Shown here piece after piece: positions 42,014-50,724 of a stretch of DNA of 64,000 nucleotides. Position 1 is the stretch's first letter. Every line of letters begins with the position of its first letter. The stretch lies in the NCBI RefSeq assembly GCF_020164955.1, contig NZ_JAIUHG010000028.1, positions 1 through 64,000 on the forward strand. Reading direction: 5' to 3'. Origin of the DNA: Mesorhizobium sp. CA8. GTDB lineage: Bacteria; Pseudomonadota; Alphaproteobacteria; Rhizobiales; Rhizobiaceae. The translations under genes and the position numbers were made by a program. Below the pieces are notes generated by a model that did not search any database, had not been told where the DNA came from, and saw nothing but the letters and a program-made list of their open reading frames with translations.

Positions 42014-42862
42014 GTGGATTCGATGACTCCCATGGAAAAGGCAGGGTGGACGCCGCTGCCGCATTCGGACGAGGACCTGGAACGCTCGAAAAGCGTGCCG
42101 GATACCCCGCAGACACGTGCCGAAACCTACCGGCTGGCCTGGAACGATCCCGACTTCATGACGCGGCGCGAATTGCGCGCCGTGCGGCTGCAGCTCGAAC
42201 TCCTGAAGCCGGAGATGATTCTGGCCGAGCGCGGCATTCGCTCGACCGTCATCCTGTTCGGCGGCGCTCGCCTGCCCGAACCGGGCGGCGAGGCCTGGGC
42301 GGCCAAGAACGAGACGCAGAAGAAGAACCTCGAGGCGAACAGCAAATATTACGAGGAGGCGCGTAAATTCGCCCGTCTGTGCTCGCGGCAGTCGGCCACC
42401 TCCTATTATCGGGAGTATGTCGTCGTCACGGGCGGCGGACCGGGCGTCATGGAGGCCGGCAACCGCGGCGCCGACGATGTCGGCGCGCCGTCGATCGGCT
42501 TGAACATCGTGCTCCCGCACGAGCAGGCGCCCAACGCCTATGTCACGCCGGAGCTCTGCTTCAATTTCCACTACTTCGCCATCCGCAAGATGCATTTCGT
42601 CATGCGGGCCAAGGCGGTCGCGGTCTTCCCGGGCGGCTTCGGCACGATGGACGAGTTCTTCGAGACGCTGACGCTGATCCAGACGGGGCGCATGGAGCGC
42701 GTGCCGGTCATTCTGTTCGGCAAGACGTTCTGGCAAAGGGCGATCGATCTCGACTTCCTCGCCGAGCAGGGCACGATCTCGCCCGGAGATCAGGACATCA
42801 TCGATTTCGTCGACACGGCCGACGAGGCCTGGGAGATCATCCGCCGCTTCTACAAGCTTTAA
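42014..42862 (+). CDS. LOG family protein (TIGR00730-type)
   Basis: The 282-residue protein has the Rossmann-fold nucleotide motifs VTGGGPGVMEAGNRG (about residues 137-151) and PGGFGTMDEFFE (about 210-221). These define lysine-decarboxylase-like LOG proteins, cytokinin-nucleotide phosphoribohydrolases or related nucleotide hydrolases. The N-terminal extension of about 110 residues is typical of the longer bacterial type. The GTG at 42014 is preceded by AAGGA at a good distance; ATG at 42023 is an alternative. Confidence 0.88.
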   Translation: MDSMTPMEKAGWTPLPHSDEDLERSKSVPDTPQTRAETYRLAWNDPDFMTRRELRAVRLQLELLKPEMILAERGIRSTVILFGGARLPEPGGEAWAAKNETQKKNLEANSKYYEEARKFARLCSRQSATSYYREYVVVTGGGPGVMEAGNRGADDVGAPSIGLNIVLPHEQAPNAYVTPELCFNFHYFAIRKMHFVMRAKAVAVFPGGFGTMDEFFETLTLIQTGRMERVPVILFGKTFWQRAIDLDFLAEQGTISPGDQDIIDFVDTADEAWEIIRRFYKL

Positions 42863-42944
42863 GATAATTGCCACGGCTTCGGACGGCCACGCGTCCGACG
42901 GCAATGGCAACGTCAAGGCCGGCCGGAGAGCCGCCCGGAGTTGG

Positions 42945-43652
42945 TCAGGCCGCCACGTCGACGATCGCGGTCAGGAAGCCGGCGAGATCGTCGGTGACGA
43001 AATCGACGTCGTCCTCGTTTGCCGGGTCGCGTTCCCAGATCTCCGAGAAGGTCGGCTCGAAATTGCGCGGCACCACCAGCACGGTCGTCATCCCGAGCGT
43101 TTTCGGCACCGCCAGATTGCGCGCCAGGTCCTCGAACATCACCGCATTGTGCCCGGTCACCGAGTGCAATTCGGCAAAGCGCTCATAGGTCTGGCGCTCC
43201 GGCTTGGGGTTCAGCCCCGCCGCCACGATGTCGAAGATGGCGTCGAAATGCTCCAATATGCCGAGTTGGCGCGCGGTGCGCTCGGCATGCCTGCGGTCGC
43301 CATTGGTGAAGATGAATTTGCGCCCGGGAAGCTGGCGGATCGCCGCGCCCAGCACCGGGTCCGGCACCAGCCGCGAATAGTCGATGTCGTGCACCTTCTC
43401 GAGAAAATCGTCGGGATCGATGCCGTGCCGCTTCATCAGCCCGTTCAGCGTCGTGCCGTATTCCAGATAGAGTTCCTTCTGCAGCTTGCGCGCGTCATCG
43501 CGCGAAAGCGTCAGCAGCTCCCCGACATAGGCGGTCATCTTCACGTCGATCTGCGCGAACAGGTTCGAGTGATGCGGATAGAGCGTGTTGTCGAGGTCGA
43601 ACACCCAGTCCGTGACATGGGCGAAGCGCGCAGGATCGGGTGTCGTTGTCAT
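42945..43652 (-). CDS. Pyrimidine 5'-nucleotidase (HAD family)
   Basis: The 235-residue HAD hydrolase has nucleophile motif FDLDNTLYP (Asp19/Asp21), motif II IFTNGDRRHAERT, the lysine in LNPKPERQTY and motif III MFEDLARNL. It fits the pyrimidine 5'-nucleotidase/SDT1 group acting on UMP/CMP-like nucleotides. The ATG at 43652 is preferred over a longer frame to 43733. It commonly neighbours dapD in rhizobia. Confidence 0.92.
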   Translation of the reverse strand: MTTTPDPARFAHVTDWVFDLDNTLYPHHSNLFAQIDVKMTAYVGELLTLSRDDARKLQKELYLEYGTTLNGLMKRHGIDPDDFLEKVHDIDYSRLVPDPVLGAAIRQLPGRKFIFTNGDRRHAERTARQLGILEHFDAIFDIVAAGLNPKPERQTYERFAELHSVTGHNAVMFEDLARNLAVPKTLGMTTVLVVPRNFEPTFSEIWERDPANEDDVDFVTDDLAGFLTAIVDVAA

Positions 43653-43802
43653 GGATTTCTTATGGCATGCCGACGCTAGATTTATCCACAACTTATGCGC
43701 GTCACGAAATGTGAAAATGGCGCCTCGCTTCAAATTTTAAAAGTCCTGGAAAGGTCGCCTTTAACGCTTGCTGGCACACAAGCTGACCGTTGGGAGCAAG
43801 TG

Positions 43803-44564
43803 ATGAGTCGCATATTTTTGAGGGCCGCTGCCGTGGCATTCGCTTCGGTCGCTGCCTCGCTGTTGTTGACGCTGATTGTGATGCCGGCAATGGGCTTTCC
43901 GATGAGCCGCACGGTCTGGCTAGCGTCGACGGTTTGCCCGCTCGTCCTCGCCTGGGCTGCCAGCGCCAGCAGCTTCTGGCAGAGCGATAGGTTGCAGAAT
44001 GCTCATCGCGAACTTGCTCGGGCCCACGCGCAGCTCGCGGCGGCGCACCGGCGCCTGTCGGAAAAGGCAAGCCGCGATGACATGACCGGCATGCTCAACC
44101 GCGAAACTTTCTTTGCCGCGCTCGACGGATCGCGGCGCAAGAGCGATCGCGGCGCGCTCCTCATCATCGACGCCGATCACTTCAAGAGGATCAATGACAG
44201 CTATGGTCATCTGACAGGCGACCAAGCGCTGCTGCTGATCGCCGGCGCCATCGAGCGCGGCATCCGCGGCGGCGACGTGCTGGGCCGCATCGGTGGCGAG
44301 GAGTTCGCGGCCTTCCTGGTCGGCGCCAGCGAAGCGGAAGCCAAGCACATCGCCGAACGCATCCGCCGCGAGGTCGAGCTGATCCGTTTCCGCCCCGTCG
44401 ACGAGCGGACCGTGCCGCTCACCGTCTCGATCGGCGGCATAAGCTGCGGCGAGAGCGCGACCGTTTCCGATTTGATGCGCGCCGCCGATCGCAGGCTTTA
44501 CGAGGCCAAGAACCGCGGCCGCAATCTTTCGATCCTCGATCGCGAGCTTCCGGAAGCGGCTTGA
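43803..44564 (+). CDS. GGDEF diguanylate cyclase
   Basis: The 253-residue protein has two N-terminal membrane helices (about residues 5-30 and 40-58), a short coiled linker and a full GGDEF domain from about residue 88 (DDMTGMLNRETFF, IDADHFKRINDSYGH, RIGGEEFAAFLVG). The active-site GGEEF is intact, so it should make cyclic di-GMP. No EAL or sensory domain is present beyond the membrane part. Start at 43803 after a GGGAGCAA site. Confidence 0.93.
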   Translation: MSRIFLRAAAVAFASVAASLLLTLIVMPAMGFPMSRTVWLASTVCPLVLAWAASASSFWQSDRLQNAHRELARAHAQLAAAHRRLSEKASRDDMTGMLNRETFFAALDGSRRKSDRGALLIIDADHFKRINDSYGHLTGDQALLLIAGAIERGIRGGDVLGRIGGEEFAAFLVGASEAEAKHIAERIRREVELIRFRPVDERTVPLTVSIGGISCGESATVSDLMRAADRRLYEAKNRGRNLSILDRELPEAA

Positions 44565-44608
44565 GCTTCGCCGCGGGCGTTAGCAGAGCCCTAACCATGT
44601 CGATATTC

Positions 44609-44640
44609 AACCGCGCTAAACTTCCTGGTGTAACGCGGTT
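44609..44640 (+). terminator. Possible hairpin terminator after the GGDEF gene
   Basis: Arms AACCGCG and CGCGGTT enclose an 18-base loop and are followed by TTTTC. The large loop lowers confidence. Confidence 0.3.
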
Positions 44641-44652
44641 TTCATCTGGCTT

Positions 44653-44667
44653 TGGCACGAAACTGGC
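44653..44667 (+). promoter_or_regulatory. Sigma-54-like promoter before the GMC operon
   Basis: TGGCACG-AAAC-TGGC matches the -24/-12 consensus TGGCACG-N4-TTGC with the GG and GC dinucleotides exactly spaced and one mismatch. It lies 70 bp before the small-protein ATG. No upstream activator site was identified. Confidence 0.35.
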
Positions 44668-44736
44668 CTCGGTAGCGGCATGTGTGCCGTTCAGGAACGG
44701 CATGCGTGGATCGAGGCCCCTGTCGAGAGACGTGTC

Positions 44737-44895
44737 ATGAGCAGGTTCATAAGAAAAATGTCGCGCCGCGCGATCATGCAGGCGCTGATCACGCTGCCCG
44801 CCCTGTCGCTGTTCCGCAGCCAGCAACCCGTGGTCGATCCCGATGAGATCGTCGAGATCAATGGCTGGATCCTGCGGCGGAGCGACCTCGCATGA
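44737..44895 (+). CDS. Tiny twin-arginine partner protein of the GMC oxidoreductase
   Basis: The 52-residue protein consists of a Tat-like signal (SRRAIMQALITLPALSLF) followed by about 25 residues ending EIVEINGWILRRSDLA. Its stop overlaps the GMC gene start by 4 bp, so the two are made in a fixed ratio. The GMC protein has no signal of its own, so this peptide could act as a small subunit that carries the enzyme to the Tat machinery, as small subunits do for gluconate and fructose dehydrogenases. This role is inference. Confidence 0.6.
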   Translation: MSRFIRKMSRRAIMQALITLPALSLFRSQQPVVDPDEIVEINGWILRRSDLA

Positions 44896-46331
44896 TCTTC
44901 GACAGCTACGAAGCCTATAAGCAGACCGGCTTCAAGCCCAAGGCCTGTATCCTCGGTTCCGGTCCCGCCGGCATGACAATCGCCAGGAAGCTCGGCACCG
45001 CCGGCATTCCGATCGTCGTGCTGGAGGCGGGCTCGCGCGAATTCAGCGAGGAGTCGCAGGATTTCTACCGTGGCAAGACGGTCGGCGATTTCTACTTCGA
45101 CCTCGACATCACCAGGCTGCGCTTCATGGGCGGCTCGTCCAACCACTGGGCCGGCTGGTGCCGCGTGCTCGACAAGCAGGATTTCGAACCCAAGGCATGG
45201 GCGCCGGACACCGGCTGGCCGATCAGCCGCGCCGACATCGAGCCCTATCTCGGCGAGGTCCACGATATCCTCGAGCTTCCGGCGTTCCGTCCGGACGTCC
45301 CGGTTTCGGACGACATCCGCTGGGTGCAGTTGATCAAGAGCCCCGCGGTTCGTTTCGGCGAGAAATATGCGGACGAGCTCGACAAGAGCAAGAACATCGC
45401 CGTCGTGCTCAACACCTATGCGACTGAGCTTACCGGCGACGGCAAACGCATCACCGGCGCGAAGCTGTGGTCGAACGGGCAGGACGCCGGCACCTTCAGC
45501 GCCGATTATTTCGTCGCCTGCACCGGCGGACTGGAGAACTCGCGGCTGCTGTTGTGGTCGAATGAGCGCTCGAATGGCGGCGTGGTGCCGAACGCGGCTG
45601 CGCTCGGCCGCTATTGGATGGAGCATCCGACCTTCGAAGGTGGCAACGCCGTTCTTGCCAACTATTCGGAGTTCGAGGTCGACGGCTCGAATGAAGCCTT
45701 CTTCTCGCCGACGCTTGCCGCGATGGAGCGGCTGCAGATCATGAATTTCGGCATCCGCCTGATCGAGAGCCCCTATCCCAATGTCAAGAAGCTGATCGCC
45801 GACCTTGCCTGTACCGCGCCGAACATGGCGGAGTGGATGTCGTTCCAGCTGGACCAGAGGCTGCGTTGCGCCGCCCAGCTCTATGTCGCCTGGGAGCAGG
45901 CGCCGCTCGCCTCGAACCGGATCGAGCTGTCGAAGACCGATGTCGATCACGCCGGCGTGCCGCGCATCGAACTGCGCTGGAAGAAGTCGCCGCTCGAGCG
46001 CCGCACCCTGCTCGAGGGCCTTAGGCTTTTCGGCACGACCATGGCGCAGAAGAACCTCGGCCGCGTCCGCATCGACGACTGGATCAGCAATGGCGGCGAT
46101 TACCCGACCAACGAGGAGACGGCCGGTCACCACCATATGGGCGGCACCCGCATGGGCACCGATGTCTTGAAGAGCGTCGTCGATGCCAATTGCAAGGTGC
46201 ACGGCATGGACAATTTCTATGTCGGCGGCTCCTCGGTGTTCTGCACGTCGGGCCAGTGCAATCCCACCACCACCATCACCGCGCTTGCCTGCCGCCTGGG
46301 CGAGCACCTCGGCAAGGTGATTGCCGTCTGA
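44892..46331 (+). CDS. GMC family oxidoreductase
   Basis: The 479-residue flavoprotein has the FAD loop ILGSGPAGMTIARKLG (residues 20-35), LRFMGGSSNHWAGW near the flavin and the C-terminal HHMGGTRMGTD and CNPTTTITALACRLGEHL, with the catalytic His and Asn. The substrate is likely a sugar or alcohol; the enzyme resembles FAD subunits of membrane sugar dehydrogenases more than oxidases. No cytochrome subunit gene follows. Coupled translation with the 52-residue protein suggests a two-subunit enzyme. Confidence 0.9.
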   Translation: MIFDSYEAYKQTGFKPKACILGSGPAGMTIARKLGTAGIPIVVLEAGSREFSEESQDFYRGKTVGDFYFDLDITRLRFMGGSSNHWAGWCRVLDKQDFEPKAWAPDTGWPISRADIEPYLGEVHDILELPAFRPDVPVSDDIRWVQLIKSPAVRFGEKYADELDKSKNIAVVLNTYATELTGDGKRITGAKLWSNGQDAGTFSADYFVACTGGLENSRLLLWSNERSNGGVVPNAAALGRYWMEHPTFEGGNAVLANYSEFEVDGSNEAFFSPTLAAMERLQIMNFGIRLIESPYPNVKKLIADLACTAPNMAEWMSFQLDQRLRCAAQLYVAWEQAPLASNRIELSKTDVDHAGVPRIELRWKKSPLERRTLLEGLRLFGTTMAQKNLGRVRIDDWISNGGDYPTNEETAGHHHMGGTRMGTDVLKSVVDANCKVHGMDNFYVGGSSVFCTSGQCNPTTTITALACRLGEHLGKVIAV

Positions 46332-46500
46332 TTTCGACTGTGCTGCGCTTCATCCACGCCGCTCTCGACCTGCAGAGCGAGCAACTGGCCAGGATCAAGG
46401 CCGAGCACGATAAAGTCGATTGATCCGAAAAAGCGCGAAGCGGCCCAGCCGCCTGCCGGCAACTGAACCGCCCTGAATGTCGGTTGGGCGAAAACCGACC

Positions 46501-47334
46501 TCAGACCGTCGCCGGGTCGAGCGCCGGCTGGCCCTTGAACCGCGCCACGATGCCGGCGAGGTCGCCATGGGCGAAAGCATCGCGCAGCGCATCGAAGGAC
46601 GGCAGCACGAAATAGGCGCGCTGGAACTTGTCGATCTCATAGCCGGTGCGCATCACCGTCTCGAGGTCGAACGGCACATGGTGGGCGTCCTTGCTCTCGA
46701 CCGCGAATTGCAGCTCGGTGAAGGACGACATCAGCCCGGCGCCGAAGGCCTTCAGCGGCTGGCCAGCTTCCTGGATGAGGCCGTATTCGGCGCTGTACCA
46801 GTAAAGCCTTGTGATCATCTCGTCGCCGCCGAGCGCGATCAAGCCCTCGGCCTTCTGGCCATAGATCTGCATGAAATCGGCGAACACCGGCTGGGTCAGG
46901 ATCGGCACATGACCGAAGAAATCGTGGAACATGTCCGGCTCGACGATGTAGTCGAGTTCTTTTTTCGTCCGCAGCCAGTTGGTGACGGGGAAGCGCCGAT
47001 TGGCGAGATGCTCGAAGAACGGGCCGGCCGGAATGAGGCCAGGCACCGCGACGATCTCCCAGCCCGTCGCCTTGGCGACCTTTTCGCTGACCTCGTCGAA
47101 ATTGGGAATCCTGTCGAGCAGGCCGAGCGCGGCAACGCCGTCCAGATAGGAACAGTGCGCGAGCTTCTGGGTCAGCTTCGTCTGGCGGTCGCAGAGCGTG
47201 CGCCACACCGCCTGTTCCTCGGGTGAATAATCGTAGCTCTGCGCCACGGTGAAATCGCTGCGGCACACCGAATAGTCGCCGCGAAGGCCCTGCGCCGCGC
47301 ATTCGGCGGCGTAATCGGCAACGCTGATCGTCAT
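46501..47334 (-). CDS. phhA: Phenylalanine 4-monooxygenase
   Basis: The 277-residue aromatic amino acid hydroxylase has the iron ligands in FHDFFGHVP (two His) and the Glu in YWYSAEYGLI, with pterin-site residues around. It converts phenylalanine to tyrosine with tetrahydrobiopterin. Of two adjacent ATGs (47337, 47334) the second is spaced five bases from AGGAGG and is preferred. It is divergent from an Lrp-type gene that probably regulates it. Confidence 0.95.
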   Translation of the reverse strand: MTISVADYAAECAAQGLRGDYSVCRSDFTVAQSYDYSPEEQAVWRTLCDRQTKLTQKLAHCSYLDGVAALGLLDRIPNFDEVSEKVAKATGWEIVAVPGLIPAGPFFEHLANRRFPVTNWLRTKKELDYIVEPDMFHDFFGHVPILTQPVFADFMQIYGQKAEGLIALGGDEMITRLYWYSAEYGLIQEAGQPLKAFGAGLMSSFTELQFAVESKDAHHVPFDLETVMRTGYEIDKFQRAYFVLPSFDALRDAFAHGDLAGIVARFKGQPALDPATV

Positions 47335-47354
47335 CATATCCTCCTCAAGATCGT

Positions 47355-47366
47355 GATCCACGGATC
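47355..47366. promoter_or_regulatory. Candidate operator in the phhA-lrp spacer
   Basis: The perfect inverted repeat GATCC-AC-GGATC lies 18 bp above phhA, and GATCGTGA-type words recur around it. Its place between divergent genes suggests regulation by the Lrp-like product. Confidence 0.35.
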
Positions 47367-47473
47367 GTGAGGAGTAGTTTAGCGGCGATCCATGAGGCAA
47401 ATCAGCCTTGTTTCGTAGCCCGCCGGGAGTTTCTGAGGTAAAAGCACTCGGATCAACGCGAGATCCAGGATAC

Positions 47474-47950
47474 ATGCCTCAATTCGACGATTTCGAGATC
47501 AAGATGCTCGACATCCTGCAGCGCGATGGCCGCAAGCCCGTCTCGGAGCTGGCGCAAGAGATCGGCCTGTCGACCACGCCTTGCGCGCGCCGCTTCGACG
47601 CCTTGCAGGAGACAGGCATCATCAAAGGCTTTGCCGCCGTGCTCAGCCGCCGCGCCGTCGGGTTGACGGTCGAGGTGTTCATCCAGGTGCGGCTGGTCGG
47701 CCACAGCGACGGCTCGCCCGAAAGCTTCATCGCCGCCGTGCAGCGCATGGACGAGGTCTCGTCCTGCTGGACCATGACCGGCGACTACGATTTTCTGCTG
47801 CATGTCATGGTGCCGTCGGTCGACGACCTCAACGCCTTCGTCATGCACCGGCTGATGCGGCTGCCCGGGGTGCGCGACGTTCACACGCAACTGGTGCTGC
47901 AGAACATCAAGGGACCCGGCCACGTGCCGCTCAGCCATCTGCGGCGCTAA
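47474..47950 (+). CDS. Lrp/AsnC family regulator
   Basis: The 158-residue protein has the N-terminal AsnC helix-turn-helix (LDILQRDGRKPVSELAQEIG, residues 11-30, then STTPCARRFDAL) and the RAM ligand-binding domain (EVSSCWTMTGDYDFLLHVMV). It probably senses an aromatic amino acid and controls the divergent phhA, as the orientation is the usual one for Lrp-type activators. The start at 47474 gives the normal N-terminus. Confidence 0.9.
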   Translation: MPQFDDFEIKMLDILQRDGRKPVSELAQEIGLSTTPCARRFDALQETGIIKGFAAVLSRRAVGLTVEVFIQVRLVGHSDGSPESFIAAVQRMDEVSSCWTMTGDYDFLLHVMVPSVDDLNAFVMHRLMRLPGVRDVHTQLVLQNIKGPGHVPLSHLRR

Positions 47951-48123
47951 AGCAACTCCATGAAGAATGTGAAGCGTTTAGGCTCGGCAACTTCGCCGTA
48001 GCCCTCCGCCCGGAATTGCTTCAAACAAACTTCTCCCGAAAAGCTGCGTGGAAACTGCTGAACCGCGCCAAGGCGGCTTCGACATGGGCGACTAGCACAA
48101 GCGGACCAACATGGAGGTCCGCC

Positions 48124-49692
48124 TTGAACATCGTGCTGATCAATCCCTCGCACACGGCCATCGGCAGCCGCGTGCCCGACGACCATCTGCCGCCGCTCGG
48201 GCTGCTGGCGATCGGCGGTCCGCTGATCGATTCCGGCCATCAGGTGCGCCTGGTTGACGCCGAGTTCGGTCCTATGCCGCTTGGCAGGGTGGTCGATGAG
48301 GCTTTGCGCGACGATCCCGATTTCATTCTGATCGGCCATTCCGGTTCGACCTCGGCGCATCCGACGGCTTTACGCATCGCTGAAATGATCAAGGCCCGCG
48401 CGCCGGACGTCATCGTCATCTATGGCGGCGTCTTCCCGACCTATCATTGGCGCGACATCCTCGCCGCGAGCGACGCCTTCGACTTCATCGTGCGCGGCGA
48501 GGGCGAGGCGACCGCGACGGCGCTGGTCGAGGCGATCGAGATGCGCCAGCCGGTGGCAAGCGTTGCCGGCATCGCCTATCGTGACGACCTCGGCCACCCT
48601 GTCGCGACGCAGCCGGCCATGACCATCGCCGACCTCGATGCCTGGCGCGTCGGCTGGGAGCTGATCGATCATCGCCGCTACTCCTATTGGGGCGGCAAGC
48701 GGGCCGTGGTCATGCACTTCTCGCGCGGCTGCCCGCATCTGTGCAACTATTGCGGCCAGCGCGGGTTCTGGACCCGCTGGCGCCATCGCGACCCGGTCAA
48801 ATTCGCCAGGGAGATCGCCTGGCTATATCGCGAGCACGGCGTCGAGCTGATCAATCTGGCCGATGAGAACCCGACCTCCTCGAAAAAGGCCTGGCGCGCC
48901 TTTCTCGACGCCATGATCGCCGAGAACGTGCCGGTGTTGATCGTCGGCTCGACCCGCGCCGACGATATCGTGCGCGATGCCGATATCCTCAACCTTTACC
49001 GCAAGGCTGGCGTCATCCGCTGGCTTCTCGGCATGGAAAATACCGACGAGGCGACTTTGTCGCTGATCCGCAAGGGCGGCAGCACCAAGTCCGACCGCGA
49101 GGCGATCCGGCTGCTCCGGCAACACGGGATCCTGTCGATGACGACCTGGGTCGCCGGCTTCGAGGACGAGACCTTGCGCGATCTCTGGCGCGGTTTCCGC
49201 CAGCTCATCGCTTATGACCCCGACCAGATCCAGGCGCTCTATGTCACACCGCACCGCTGGACGCCGTTCTTCCGCATCGCCAGCCGCCGCAAGGTGATCC
49301 AGCAGGATGTGCGCCTCTGGGACTACAAGCACCAGGTTCTGCACATGACCCGGCTGAAGCCATGGATGCTGTTCTTCGCCGTCAAGCTGATCGAAGTCGC
49401 GGTGCAGTCGCGGCCGAAGGCGCTGGCGCGCATCCTGTTCCATCCCGATCCCGAGCAGCGGCATTCGATGCGCTGGTACACCAGCATGGGCCGCCGCGTC
49501 TGGTTCCGCGAAGTCTGGGGGTTTCTCGCCCGCGACCGCCGCGTCACGGATGGACCGACGCTCGCCGAGTTCTGGGGCGCGCCGCAGGACGCCGAGGAGG
49601 AATCGATGGTCGTCCGGCGGCCGCCTGGAAAGTCTGGCGCGTGCGTCGTCGAGACCGCGCTTGTGCCGGACGAAAGAAGATTAGCCGGCTGA
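48124..49692 (+). CDS. Cobalamin-binding radical SAM protein (BchE-like)
   Basis: The 522-residue protein has an N-terminal B12-binding domain (NIVLINPSHTAIGSRVPDDH) and a radical SAM domain with CPHLCNYC (Cys203, Cys207, Cys210). The C-terminal region (WTPFFRIASRRKVIQQD, WDYKHQVL, FHPDPEQRHSMRWY) is close to anaerobic magnesium-protoporphyrin monomethyl ester cyclase BchE. No other bacteriochlorophyll gene is present, so a different substrate is possible. The TTG start at 48124 follows GGAGGTCCGCC; no ATG fits better. Confidence 0.85.
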   Translation: MNIVLINPSHTAIGSRVPDDHLPPLGLLAIGGPLIDSGHQVRLVDAEFGPMPLGRVVDEALRDDPDFILIGHSGSTSAHPTALRIAEMIKARAPDVIVIYGGVFPTYHWRDILAASDAFDFIVRGEGEATATALVEAIEMRQPVASVAGIAYRDDLGHPVATQPAMTIADLDAWRVGWELIDHRRYSYWGGKRAVVMHFSRGCPHLCNYCGQRGFWTRWRHRDPVKFAREIAWLYREHGVELINLADENPTSSKKAWRAFLDAMIAENVPVLIVGSTRADDIVRDADILNLYRKAGVIRWLLGMENTDEATLSLIRKGGSTKSDREAIRLLRQHGILSMTTWVAGFEDETLRDLWRGFRQLIAYDPDQIQALYVTPHRWTPFFRIASRRKVIQQDVRLWDYKHQVLHMTRLKPWMLFFAVKLIEVAVQSRPKALARILFHPDPEQRHSMRWYTSMGRRVWFREVWGFLARDRRVTDGPTLAEFWGAPQDAEEESMVVRRPPGKSGACVVETALVPDERRLAG

Positions 49693-49729
49693 TCATGGCA
49701 GATCACCGTTTACGGGTGACCTTGCCTTC

Positions 49730-50623
49730 TTAGGAAACGATCAGCGTGCCGGCGCCGTGCTCGGTGAAGAGCTCGAGCAGCACCGAATGCGGCGTCTTGC
49801 CGTTGAGGATGACGACGCCCTCGACGCCGCGCTCGATCGCCTCGATGCAGGTCTCGACCTTGGGGATCATGCCGCCCGACACCGTGCCGTCCTTGATCAG
49901 CGCCCTGGCTTCGGCGACCGTCAGCTCGTCGATCAGCTTCTTGTTCTTGTCGAGCACGCCGGGCACGTCGGTGAGGAAGAGCAGGCGCGAGGCGCGGCAA
50001 GCGCCGGCGATCGCACCCGCGAACGTGTCGGCATTGATGTTGTAGGTGTGGCCGTCGCGGCCGGGGGCGACCGGCGCCAGCACCGGGATCATCTCCGAGC
50101 GCGCGAGAAGATCAAGCAACGTGCGGTCGACCTCGACCGGCTCGCCGACAAAGCCGAGATCGAGCACGCGCTCGATGTTGGAATCCGGGTCGATCATGGT
50201 CTTGCGCGCCTTTTCGGCGAACACCATGTTGCCGTCCTTGCCGCAGAGCCCGATCGCCCACTCGCCCTCGGCGTTGATCAGCGCCACGATCTCTTTGTTG
50301 ATCGAGCCGGCCAGCACCATCTCGACGATCTCGACCGTCTTCTGGTCGGTGACGCGCAGGCCGCCCTCGAACTTGGATTCGATGCCCATCTTGGTGAGCA
50401 TCGCGCCGATCTGCGGCCCGCCGCCATGCACGACGATCGGGTTGACCCCGGACTGTTTCAACAGCGCGATATCACGGGCGAACGCCTTGCCGAGCTCGGT
50501 ATCGCCCATGGCATGCCCGCCATATTTCACCACCACCGTCTTGTTCTCGTAGCGCTGCATATAAGGCAGCGCGCGCGAGAGCAGCGCGGCCTGCATTTCG
50601 GCGGTGGCGGCGATGTCCGTCAT
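49730..50623 (-). CDS. argB: Acetylglutamate kinase
   Basis: The 297-residue amino acid kinase has KYGGHAM, the glycine loop VVHGGGPQI, the substrate-binding NINADTFAGAIA and the ending HSVLLELFTEHGAGTLI. It catalyses the second arginine-synthesis step. The N-terminal helix (residues 1-25) is of the type found in arginine-inhibited kinases. In related genomes I would expect it near engB; here about 11 kb of other genes separate the two. Confidence 0.97.
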   Translation of the reverse strand: MTDIAATAEMQAALLSRALPYMQRYENKTVVVKYGGHAMGDTELGKAFARDIALLKQSGVNPIVVHGGGPQIGAMLTKMGIESKFEGGLRVTDQKTVEIVEMVLAGSINKEIVALINAEGEWAIGLCGKDGNMVFAEKARKTMIDPDSNIERVLDLGFVGEPVEVDRTLLDLLARSEMIPVLAPVAPGRDGHTYNINADTFAGAIAGACRASRLLFLTDVPGVLDKNKKLIDELTVAEARALIKDGTVSGGMIPKVETCIEAIERGVEGVVILNGKTPHSVLLELFTEHGAGTLIVS

Positions 50624-50724
50624 CGATGTGATCTCGGCCTCTAGAAAGGGAACGGCGGGGTCTTAGCGGGAATTGGCGCAGGCCGCAAACGCCTTTGCGG
50701 TCACAATGACGAAAACGTGTGTCG

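Noticed and set aside
44691..46307. Minus-strand open frame opposite the GMC oxidoreductase gene
   Set aside because: Antisense shadow; the GMC motifs on the other strand are decisive.
46340..46423. Possible 28-codon frame after the GMC gene (GTG start, ends AEHDKVD)
   Set aside because: It has no ribosome site, very short length and no family; the amphipathic look alone is not enough.
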